From UMGS687 sp964383665 (lineage in GTDB: Bacteria; Bacillota; Clostridia; Christensenellales; UBA1242), in assembly GCA_964383665.1 (NCBI GenBank), contig CAYLHO010000006.1, forward strand, positions 1 through 36,478: DNA of 36,478 nucleotides. The letters are read 5' to 3'. A program made the translations under genes and the position numbers. The notes under the pieces are model-generated. The model had not been told where the DNA came from and ran no database searches. It worked only from the letters and a program-made list of their open reading frames with translations. This document shows, in pieces, positions 31,033 through 36,478 of this stretch (position 1 is its first letter; every line of letters starts with the position of its first letter).

Positions 31033-31665
31033 CTATCTTTTAACCGCTTCTTTAATTGTTACGATTGAACCTTTTGGTCCTGGAAGGCAACCTTTAACTA
31101 AAAGAATGTTTCTTTCAGCGTCAACCTTAACAATTTCAAGATTTTGGATTGTAACACTTTCTGAGCCGTAGTGTCCTGGCATTTTCTTGTTTTTGAAAAC
31201 TCTTGATGGTGTGCTGTTTGCGCCCATTGAACCAACTTCTCTGTGGACAGGTCCAACACCGTGGGTCATTTTTAATCTGTGAGCATTCCATCTTTGGATT
31301 GTTCCTGTGAATCCTCTACCTCTTGTTGTTCCGGAAACGTCAACAATGTCAGCTTCTGCGAAAATGTCTGCTTTAATTTCGCTTCCAATTTCATAGCTTT
31401 CTGTGTTTTCAAAACGGAATTCTCTTAAGATTTTTGAAGGAGCAACATTTGCTTTTTTCAAAACTCCAAGTTGAGGTTTGTTTAATCTGTTTTCTTTTGT
31501 TTGGTCGAAAGCAACAACAACTGCTTCATAACCATCTTTTTCGTTTGTTTTCTTTTGAACAACATAGCATGGACCAGCTTCAACAACTGTAACTGGGACA
31601 ACTAAACCATCAGGCGTGAAGATTTGGGTCATGCCAAGTTTTTTACCTAAGATTGCTTTTTTCAT
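31033..31665 (-). CDS. rplC: 50S ribosomal protein L3 (uL3)
   Basis: Assembly-initiator protein, 210 residues. AILGKKLGMTQIFTPDG and the long loop TRGRGFTGTIQRW, GPVHREVGSMGANSTPSRVFKNKKMPGHYGSE are diagnostic. Confidence 0.98.
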   Translation of the reverse strand: MKKAILGKKLGMTQIFTPDGLVVPVTVVEAGPCYVVQKKTNEKDGYEAVVVAFDQTKENRLNKPQLGVLKKANVAPSKILREFRFENTESYEIGSEIKADIFAEADIVDVSGTTRGRGFTGTIQRWNAHRLKMTHGVGPVHREVGSMGANSTPSRVFKNKKMPGHYGSESVTIQNLEIVKVDAERNILLVKGCLPGPKGSIVTIKEAVKR

Positions 31666-31681
31666 TTTTTATCTTCTCTCC

Positions 31682-31990
31682 TTATAGTTTAATTTTTACA
31701 TCAACACCAGCAGGCAAATCCAATTTCATAAGAGAATCAACTGCTTTTTGTGTTGGGCTGTAAATGTCAATCATTCTTTTGTGTGTTCTGCATTCGAATT
31801 GCTCGCGGCTGTCTTTGTGTTTGTGTGGCGAACGAATGATTGTTACCACTTCTTTATCTGTTGGAAGTGGAATTGGCCCTGCGACTTTTGAACCATTCTT
31901 ATTTGCTGTTTCAATTATTTTAGCACATGCTAAATCAAGCAAAACGTGGTCATAGGCCTTTAATTTAATTCTAATTTTTTGCGATGCCAT
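31682..31990 (-). CDS. rpsJ: 30S ribosomal protein S10 (uS10)
   Basis: Head protein and NusE antitermination factor, 102 residues. MASQKIRIKLKAYDHVLLDLA, GPIPLPTDKE and the RTHKRMIDIYSPTQK motif are diagnostic. The ATG at 31990 follows AGGAGG directly; an in-frame codon at 32035 lies in the leader and is rejected. First gene of the operon. Confidence 0.97.
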   Translation of the reverse strand: MASQKIRIKLKAYDHVLLDLACAKIIETANKNGSKVAGPIPLPTDKEVVTIIRSPHKHKDSREQFECRTHKRMIDIYSPTQKAVDSLMKLDLPAGVDVKIKL

Positions 31991-32286
31991 TATTTTTCCT
32001 CCTGTCTGAACTATTTTTACCCCGAGGCAACTCACTATTTAAATGTCGCTTTAAAAGCATAAATGCCGCAGAAAAACAGTTTCAACCAATTGTTGACTTG
32101 TCTTTTAATGCGGTTTAAGGCTTCCCTTAACAACTATTCCGTGTGTGTCGCGCTTGTGACCAAAAAAAATTAGCTTTTTGCGGGGTCGCTTTAATCAATG
32201 TTAAAACTTGTCGATGTGAATTCTCTTGCAATGAGCGCTCGCATAGCTCAAAGAAGTAACCTCACATGTCATTCCCTGTCTCAAGC
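31991..32286 (-). promoter_or_regulatory. S10 operon leader (about 295 nt)
   Basis: Between the promoter and the rpsJ ribosome site there is a long untranslated leader. It holds several hairpins, the clearest being TTAAGG-GAAG-CCTTAA at 32115-32130 and a GAGC/GCTC hairpin near 32240. A run of eight T after a weak stem lies near 32162-32169 on the minus strand and could be an attenuator. Long leaders of S10 operons bind L4 in E. coli; whether this one does is unknown. No convincing leader peptide is seen. Confidence 0.55.
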
Positions 32287-32292
32287 GTGTTA

Positions 32293-32321
32293 ATGATACA
32301 ATAAAAAAAAGTTGTTGTCAA
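32293..32321 (-). promoter_or_regulatory. Promoter of the S10-spc-alpha operon
   Basis: Minus-strand TTGACA (32316-32321), 17-nt spacer and TATCAT (32293-32298) with TG one nt from the -10. This is a strong sigma-A promoter and the only one of this quality seen upstream of the 32-gene run. Confidence 0.88.
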
Positions 32322-32453
32322 CTGTTTTTCAAAACTTTTTTAAATAATTTTTCAGGCTATGTTTTCTGTCCTCTAGCCCCCTTTAATATTAAATGAATAT
32401 AATATATAAAAATAAATTAAGATTAACATAAAGGAAAATTTTAATATTTGCTA

Positions 32454-32482
32454 TTGACAAATGATTGAACTGGGGCTATAAT
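32454..32482 (+). promoter_or_regulatory. Consensus promoter of the unknown membrane-protein gene
   Basis: TTGACA at 32454-32459, 17-nt spacer and TATAAT at 32477-32482: a perfect match at both boxes. The start site is near 32489 and AAGGGG lies before the ATG at 32512. It is divergent from the S10 promoter, 130 bp away. The stretch between (32322-32453) is A/T-rich with no gene. Confidence 0.9.
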
Positions 32483-32511
32483 TAATCGAAATTAAAAAAG
32501 GGGTCTAAAAA

Positions 32512-34029
32512 ATGGACAAAAAGACAAAAAAAGTTTTAGCAACTTTAGCAATAACAACAATGGCCGTAATGCCAACAACAATCGCAATTGTTAGAACGGT
32601 TGAACATCAACCACCTGTTGCAAACGCTTTTTCTCAAAGCAACATCTCAAGCTATTCCCAAGAAAAGTCCTATGAAAATGTATCTCTTTATGATGACATT
32701 TTATTTGACAACAGTGATGTAAAAGTGGTTAATGAAGTTAAAAGCTCAACAGATCGCGGTTCAGCAGCCGACAGGTTCATAGGAAGCGCAACCGACAAAG
32801 TTGGCGCCCCAAGCGAAAGCGACCTTAGCCAAGAAGGATTTGTTCCTCCACAAGACACAAACGATTTGTTAGATGAACTCGACAAAGGCAATGCCCCAAC
32901 AATTGTTGATCCAACAATTAACCCACCAACTGATGAAACAGCCGACGGAATCAACAACGTAAGCCAATCAAATTTAACCGGTCAAAGCGTTGATGTTAAT
33001 GAAGCAATTGCCTACACAATTAGCGCCATTGCTGGAGTTTTATCTCTTGCGGTTATAATTGTTGGTGCAATTCATATTCGCCGAAGAACAGATGGCGAAC
33101 GCGTCCGCACTAAAGGAACAAGAGTTATTCAAGACAGTTTCTTCATTGGCGATTCGAAAAAACTTTCAAAAACAGACAAGAAAATTGCAAAAAAAGAAGC
33201 AAATGGCAAAACTGTTTCAGATTCATTAAAAGAAAAACGCGAAGAACTTGCTTTGAAAGTTTCTGAAAAATCCTTTAAAACAGTTGGCAGCTTCAATCCA
33301 AAACTTTTGGAAAAATATGCTTACTATGCAAAATGGAGAAAATACCCTGGCTATTTTGATGTTAGCCTTATTAAAAAGTATGGATATATGGAACTTCTTA
33401 CTGGGTTGTTCAACTATGCAAACTATCTCCAAGGCGACAGAACAAGAAAATCAAACCAAAGATATCTTAAAAACGCAATTACAGCCTTTAACAACGCTGC
33501 ATCTGAAATTCAAAACGACGTTTACTTTGGGTCATGGACAATTTCAAACGATGCCCCAGGGCTTAACGGAGACGTTAAACTTTCAAAGATCCCAGTTTTC
33601 CCTTTCAGATATGTTCAAAATCAAGGTTTGGAAATAACCACTGACCAAAAAGTTGAACTTGAAAACTTCTTTGACGATGTTTTTGCAGAAAATGCACATA
33701 ACGAACAAACCGTAACATATGGAACAATTTCATACTACCGCGAAGGAACAGAAATTCCATCACAAATGAAATATGCATTCGACAGTAGAACCGGTTCAAA
33801 ACTTCTTAAATCAAAACTTTTAACTCTTATTCCTGAAGATGCAACAAAAGTTATTATTGAAGAAACAAACAAAAGAAGCAAAGCGGAAACAACAACCGAA
33901 ACTTTAAAAACAAGACTTTCAATTGCAAAAGCAAAAGAAAATGCACTTGAAACCATAAGTAATTTCAACAAAACTTATGAAGTTACTTCGAACAACTCAA
34001 CGTCAAAAGATGACGGAATGGGGATGTAA
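32512..34029 (+). CDS. Unrecognised membrane protein, 505 residues
   Basis: I do not recognise the family. Residues 8-28 are hydrophobic (LATLAITTMAVMPTTIAIV) and may be a signal peptide with a possible AxA cleavage after residue 39. Residues 40-165 are polar, rich in Ser, Asp, Asn and Pro, and should lie outside. Residues 168-188 form a clear membrane helix, followed by RRR. Residues 200-500 are cytoplasmic: a basic linker with coiled-coil tendency (205-260), a domain rich in Tyr and Phe (about 265-410; YAYYAKWRKYPGYFDVSLIKKYGY) and a helical end. The layout suggests a transmembrane link between an outside tail and an inside domain. Its perfect promoter, and its own terminator, suggest high expression. 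Confidence 0.8.
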   Translation: MDKKTKKVLATLAITTMAVMPTTIAIVRTVEHQPPVANAFSQSNISSYSQEKSYENVSLYDDILFDNSDVKVVNEVKSSTDRGSAADRFIGSATDKVGAPSESDLSQEGFVPPQDTNDLLDELDKGNAPTIVDPTINPPTDETADGINNVSQSNLTGQSVDVNEAIAYTISAIAGVLSLAVIIVGAIHIRRRTDGERVRTKGTRVIQDSFFIGDSKKLSKTDKKIAKKEANGKTVSDSLKEKREELALKVSEKSFKTVGSFNPKLLEKYAYYAKWRKYPGYFDVSLIKKYGYMELLTGLFNYANYLQGDRTRKSNQRYLKNAITAFNNAASEIQNDVYFGSWTISNDAPGLNGDVKLSKIPVFPFRYVQNQGLEITTDQKVELENFFDDVFAENAHNEQTVTYGTISYYREGTEIPSQMKYAFDSRTGSKLLKSKLLTLIPEDATKVIIEETNKRSKAETTTETLKTRLSIAKAKENALETISNFNKTYEVTSNNSTSKDDGMGM

Positions 34030-34037
34030 CAAAAGAG

Positions 34038-34061
34038 CCAGCAGAATCTGCTGGTTTTTTT
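34038..34061 (+). terminator. Terminator of the unknown membrane-protein gene
   Basis: CCAGCAG, AAT loop and CTGCTGG followed by seven T, 8 nt after the stop codon. Confidence 0.92.
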
Positions 34062-34063
34062 AT

Positions 34064-34092
34064 TTGCAAAAATTATTAAAAAGTGCAACAAT
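34064..34092 (+). promoter_or_regulatory. Promoter of lgt (leaderless layout)
   Basis: TTGCAA at 34064-34069, 17-nt spacer, AACAAT at 34087-34092, then 6 nt to the ATG at 34099. The -10 box is imperfect, but spacing and the absence of any Shine-Dalgarno sequence fit a start at the ATG. It begins directly after the previous terminator. Confidence 0.45.
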
Positions 34093-34098
34093 ATTGTT

Positions 34099-35085
34099 AT
34101 GAAAAGTTTTTTAAATGTTAACCCGGGTTTCTATATCGGCAACCTTCATGTTGCTTGGTATGGAGTTATAATGGCGTGCTCAATGGCTCTTGCAGTTGCG
34201 CTTTGCTATTTTCTTTTCAGAAAGCGTCGCCAAATTAAAGGCTCGGAACTTCTTGCCTGCGCGCTTTACGTCCTTCCCCTCGCTGTTATTGGCGCAAGAT
34301 TTTTCTACGTTATTTTCAACCCAAACGGCGAAACATATTCGTTTGTTGAGGCGCTTAAAATTTGGAACGGCGGAATGTCAATTTGGGGTGGAATTATTGG
34401 CGGTTTTCTTGGCGTTTGTTTGTATTGTTTGATTCACAAAAAAGATTTACTTTCTCTTTGCGACATAATTGCCCCTGCCCTAATTATTGCGCAAGCAACA
34501 GGACGTTGGGGAAACTTCATAAATCAAGAGGCGCATGGCTGGGAAGTTTTTGATCCGAAATATTTTGGACTTCCTTTCACGGTTGAAATTGGTGGGCATT
34601 ATTTCCTTGCAACTTTTCTTTTTGAAGCAGCGTTAAACACAATTGGCTTTGCGGTTTTGGTAACCCTCCTATATAAAACTAAAAAACGAGGGCTTGTTCT
34701 TTCAACCTACTTAATGTGGTATGGAGTTGTTCGCTCGGTTATTGAAGTTTTCCGAACCGACCCAATGCTTATTGGCTCTGTTAAATTTTCACAACTTATG
34801 AGCATAATTTCCGCTTGCCTTGGCGCAATAATTTTTGTTTACATTTTCATTCGTGATGCACTTTTGAAAAAACGTGGTCGAAATCCAAATGAATATTTCC
34901 ATCTTCGTGGAATTGAAAACCAAATGGAGTTTAAAGGAAATGTGATGTTTGTTAATCTAACATCAAGACATTATGGCGAAACAGAAAAAGAAGCGAAAGC
35001 TCGAATTGCGAAAGAAAAAGCTAAATCTTCAAAATTGAATGCTAAAATAGAAAACCTCGAAGAAAAAACCCACTCAAAAAAATAA
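34099..35085 (+). CDS. lgt: Prolipoprotein diacylglyceryl transferase
   Basis: Moves diacylglycerol from phosphatidylglycerol to the lipobox cysteine of prolipoproteins, the first step of lipoprotein maturation. The protein has 328 residues and about seven membrane segments. IWNGGMSIWGGIIGG and the Lgt signature GRWGNFINQEAHG are clear; EVFRTDPMLIG near the end is also typical. The last 60 residues (after about 265) are a charged cytoplasmic tail rich in Lys and Glu, longer than usual. No Shine-Dalgarno sequence is seen before the ATG. Confidence 0.95.
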   Translation: MKSFLNVNPGFYIGNLHVAWYGVIMACSMALAVALCYFLFRKRRQIKGSELLACALYVLPLAVIGARFFYVIFNPNGETYSFVEALKIWNGGMSIWGGIIGGFLGVCLYCLIHKKDLLSLCDIIAPALIIAQATGRWGNFINQEAHGWEVFDPKYFGLPFTVEIGGHYFLATFLFEAALNTIGFAVLVTLLYKTKKRGLVLSTYLMWYGVVRSVIEVFRTDPMLIGSVKFSQLMSIISACLGAIIFVYIFIRDALLKKRGRNPNEYFHLRGIENQMEFKGNVMFVNLTSRHYGETEKEAKARIAKEKAKSSKLNAKIENLEEKTHSKK

Positions 35086-35105
35086 CAAAAAATTTATTTA
35101 ATTAT

Positions 35106-35134
35106 TTGACATAATCCCTTTCTTATGATAACAT
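35106..35134 (+). promoter_or_regulatory. Promoter of tRNA-Trp
   Basis: TTGACA at 35106-35111, 17-nt spacer and TAACAT at 35129-35134. The start site would fall about 12 nt before the mature tRNA. Confidence 0.65.
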
Positions 35135-35152
35135 TATACTTGTTTGAAGCAA

Positions 35153-35226
35153 AGGGATGTAGTTAAATGGTATAACTATGGTCTCCAAAACCATTGTCGT
35201 GGGTTCGATTCCTACCATCCCTGCCA
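35153..35226 (+). tRNA. tRNA-Trp (anticodon CCA)
   Basis: Acceptor AGGGATG pairs with CATCCCT. Anticodon stem ATGGT/ACCAT encloses CTCCAAA, giving anticodon CCA. T-arm GTGGGTTCGATTCCTAC. Discriminator G, and CCA encoded at 35224-35226. UGA stops in the window and this anticodon fit the standard code. Confidence 0.95.
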
Positions 35227-35235
35227 AAAAAAATC

Positions 35236-35261
35236 AAAAACACCTTTTAAAGGTGTTTTTT
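35236..35261 (+). terminator. Terminator of tRNA-Trp
   Basis: AAACACCTTT pairs with AAAGGTGTTT, followed by T. It starts about 10 nt after the tRNA. The next 65 nt are almost pure A/T. Confidence 0.85.
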
Positions 35262-35327
35262 AATTATTAATTTAATTATTTATTTTAAATATTTATTATT
35301 TAATTTATAATTTATTTATTTTATTTT

Positions 35328-35678
35328 TTAATTAAATCCAAGGCTTATTAAAATTGCAATATTAACCTTCCTCATTTTTAAACCATCAAGTTCACAAACT
35401 TTTTCTTTTAGGCGGCGTTTGTCGATTGTTCGTATTTGTTCAAGAAGAACAACGCTGTCCTTTTGAAGTCCAAACTCTTCAGCCGAAAGTTCAACATGTG
35501 TCGGAATTTTTGCCTTTGAAAGTTGACTTGTTATTGCCGCAACAACAACCGTTGGGCTAAACTTGTTTCCCGTGTCGTTTTGGATTATTAAAACAGGACG
35601 AATTCCACCTTGCTCACTCCCAACAACTGGACTGAGATCGGCAAAATATATTTCTCCTCTTCTAATTTGTTTCTCCAA
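35328..35678 (-). CDS. mazF: MazF/PemK family mRNA interferase toxin (EndoA-like)
   Basis: A sequence-specific endoribonuclease. With the TTG start at 35678 it has 116 residues, the same as Bacillus EndoA. Motifs: RRGEIYFADLSPVVGSEQGG, RPVLIIQND (catalytic Arg), FSPTVVVAAITSQ (catalytic Thr) and DSVVLLEQIRTIDKRRL. The upstream in-frame ATGs would lie deep in the preceding gene, whereas TTG has AAAGGA 9 nt upstream. It overlaps the stop of the upstream small gene by 17 nt, the usual antitoxin-toxin layout. Confidence 0.92.
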   Translation of the reverse strand: MEKQIRRGEIYFADLSPVVGSEQGGIRPVLIIQNDTGNKFSPTVVVAAITSQLSKAKIPTHVELSAEEFGLQKDSVVLLEQIRTIDKRRLKEKVCELDGLKMRKVNIAILISLGFN

Positions 35679-35901
35679 TTTTAAGTTTCCTTTCGTAGTT
35701 AAAGAAATCATTGTTTGCTTCGTTAAAAATTTCGCTTTCCTTAACAACTTTTTGATATGCTGATGAAAGATAGAATTTTTCAAAACCACCTTTCACTGTC
35801 ATTTTATGCAATTCGCCCTCATATTCGTTCAAAAGCGAATTTTCATCTTTAACAGGACTAAAAGCGTTTTTATATTCATTCCATTCGATTTGATTTTTCA
35901 T
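35662..35901 (-). CDS. Putative antitoxin of the mazF gene (79 residues, unrecognised)
   Basis: It lies directly upstream of mazF and overlaps it by 17 nt, so position makes it the likely antitoxin. It does not look like MazE: I see no AbrB-type swapped hairpin and no clear ribbon-helix-helix at the N-terminus. It is acidic (IEWNEYKNAF, then a middle part MTVKGGFEKFYLS and a C-terminal helix KVVKESEIFNEANND). The middle may be a degenerate RHH strand and helix. AAGGGG precedes the ATG by 9 nt. Confidence 0.65.
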   Translation of the reverse strand: MKNQIEWNEYKNAFSPVKDENSLLNEYEGELHKMTVKGGFEKFYLSSAYQKVVKESEIFNEANNDFFNYERKLKIGETN

Positions 35902-36207
35902 AACAATTATCCCCTTAAAAATAAATTTAAAACATATGTAAAAATAAAATGCGTAAATTAAATATAAATATTCGAAAAAATATTAAATAAATTATTTTTT
36001 ATTTAATTAAAATATTTTTTAAAATAAAACTTAATGTCAAAAAATGCGTAACAACTCAATTCCAATTTACAGCAAACTCGTTAAGGATTTCGTTGACTTT
36101 AAATTTTAAGACAGAAAGTGAGAGGCAAAATTAAAAATCTTTTTTATCCAAAAGCGAGGTCAAACCTAAAAGCAACTAACGCTTGTTCAAGTCCTTAAAG
36201 CAAAGCA
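35902..36207. other. AT-rich intergenic stretch
   Basis: No open frame, RNA gene or repeat array is visible. Positions 35925-36050 are almost only A and T and may carry the promoter of the antitoxin gene, though no clear one is seen. Near 36179-36194 the sequence ACGCTTGTTCAAGTCC resembles the end of the 44-bp tRNA-flanking repeat (ACGCTTAGTTCGAATCC) at the same distance from a copy of the tRNA-Arg terminator. Confidence 0.5.
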
Positions 36208-36236
36208 ATAAAAAAAACTATGCGTTAACATAGTTC
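36208..36236 (-). terminator. tRNA-type terminator, duplicate of 71-99
   Basis: The 29 nt are identical to 71-99, the terminator of tRNA-Arg: AACTATG, loop, CATAGTT and T-run on the minus strand. Here it follows only a tRNA 3'-end fragment (36243-36262), not a full tRNA. Confidence 0.7.
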
Positions 36237-36242
36237 CTTCGT

Positions 36243-36262
36243 TGGTGCGGACGCCGGAATCC
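36243..36262 (-). pseudogene. tRNA 3'-end remnant (possible attachment half-site)
   Basis: On the minus strand ATTCCGGCGTCCGCACCA reads like a T-stem, acceptor strand and CCA end, followed 6 nt later by a terminator. The rest of a cloverleaf is absent upstream; in its place is a near-tandem GGGTACGAATTTGGGTACG. A tRNA 3' end left alone with its terminator is what an integrated or deleted element leaves behind. Confidence 0.35.
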
Positions 36263-36350
36263 GTATTATATAATCGTACCCAAATTCGTACCCAAATAAT
36301 TATTAAAAAATGTTAATTTTTAGGCATTTTTAATCAAAAAAATTAAAAAC

Positions 36351-36372
36351 AAAAAAAGGGCTAAACAGCCCT
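36351..36372 (-). terminator. Terminator of the partial gene at the right edge
   Basis: Minus-strand AGGGCT-GTTT-AGCCCT followed by seven T. It begins at the stop codon of the frame entering from 36478. Confidence 0.85.
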
Positions 36373-36478
36373 AAATATCAAATGGTGCGGATTGGAGTTC
36401 AATGCACGAACTTTGGGGATTAGATAAAGCAGAGTTTATCTGCTCTAAGGTTTGTAGGTTTTCTTCTAGTGTTAGTTT
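36371..36478 (-). CDS. 3' end of an unrecognised gene (runs off the window)
   Basis: An open frame of 35 codons enters from the right edge and stops at TAG (36371-36373), which overlaps the start of a strong terminator. The visible end is a helix with coiled-coil spacing (LEENLQTLEQINSAL) followed by a polar tail ending SAPFDI. The tail overlaps a stretch (TCCGCACCA on the minus strand) that repeats the tRNA-like end at 36243-36251, so the C-terminus may have been altered by recombination. Family unknown. Confidence 0.45.
   Translation of the reverse strand, partial: KLTLEENLQTLEQINSALSNPQSSCIELQSAPFDI

Noticed and set aside
32215..32290. Possible 23-codon leader peptide in the S10 leader
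   Set aside because: Its only purine-rich site touches the ATG with no spacing, and the peptide shows no run of regulatory codons.
35679..35789. Longer start for mazF (153 residues)
   Set aside because: It would overlap most of the upstream gene; the TTG at 35678 gives the normal 116-residue MazF length and has a ribosome site.
35925..36050. AT-rich tract as an origin or CRISPR leader
   Set aside because: It has no iterated boxes, no regular repeats and no cas or replication gene beside it.

Overview
The window is a low-GC bacterial chromosome segment that fits an uncultured member of the Clostridia (Bacillota). The clues are AT-rich codon use, the gene order of the S10-spc-alpha ribosomal cluster with adk, map, a KOW protein, infA and rpmJ after secY, the short zinc-type S14, a large Bacillus-type SRP RNA, a DUF4364 gene and an EndoA-like MazF. 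All four complete tRNAs encode their own CCA. No prophage, IS element, CRISPR array or rRNA gene is visible.

Left part (1-14220): a mix of housekeeping and unknown genes. There is a tRNA-Arg, then a divergent pair (a PRC-barrel protein and an SPFH/band-7 protein). A minus-strand group follows (small unknown gene, pcrA, ftsY). Next come a cytoplasmic protein built of about eleven 17-residue repeats, the SRP RNA, a small membrane protein with a possible winged-helix domain, tRNA-Glu and an unknown gene. A type IIA topoisomerase A subunit with a DUF4364 gene behind it is followed by an rluA-type pseudouridine synthase, a short-chain dehydrogenase, a ferritin-like protein and tRNA-Val.

Centre (14223-32321): a topoisomerase B subunit with its own promoter, then about 16 kb of minus-strand ribosomal-protein operon. 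It reads from a strong promoter at 32293-32321 through a leader of nearly 300 nt and ends at a terminator after rplQ. It carries rpsJ, rplC, rplD, rplW, rplB, rpsS, rplV, rpsC, rplP, rpmC, rpsQ, rplN, rplX, rplE, rpsZ, rpsH, rplF, rplR, rpsE, rpmD, rplO, secY, adk, map, a KOW gene, infA, rpmJ, rpsM, rpsK, rpsD, rpoA and rplQ. Translation, the Sec channel, RNA polymerase alpha and adenylate supply are therefore expressed together. SRP RNA and ftsY, also in this window, feed the same Sec channel.

Right part (32454-36478): an unrecognised membrane protein behind a consensus sigma-A promoter, lgt, tRNA-Trp, a MazF toxin with an unusual upstream partner, and an AT-rich stretch with tRNA-3'-end-like remnants, two terminators and the 3' end of one more gene.

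The most unusual signals are four. (1) A 44-bp repeat lies beyond two tRNA genes and ends in a box that is an inverted copy of the neighbouring tRNA's own T-arm. (2) At least four genes, and possibly five, have a promoter placed so that the transcript starts at or within a few nt of the start codon and have no Shine-Dalgarno sequence. (3) There is a 17-residue-repeat protein of unknown role. (4) There is an unknown membrane protein behind a perfect promoter. Functions come from reading motifs by eye; no database search was run.
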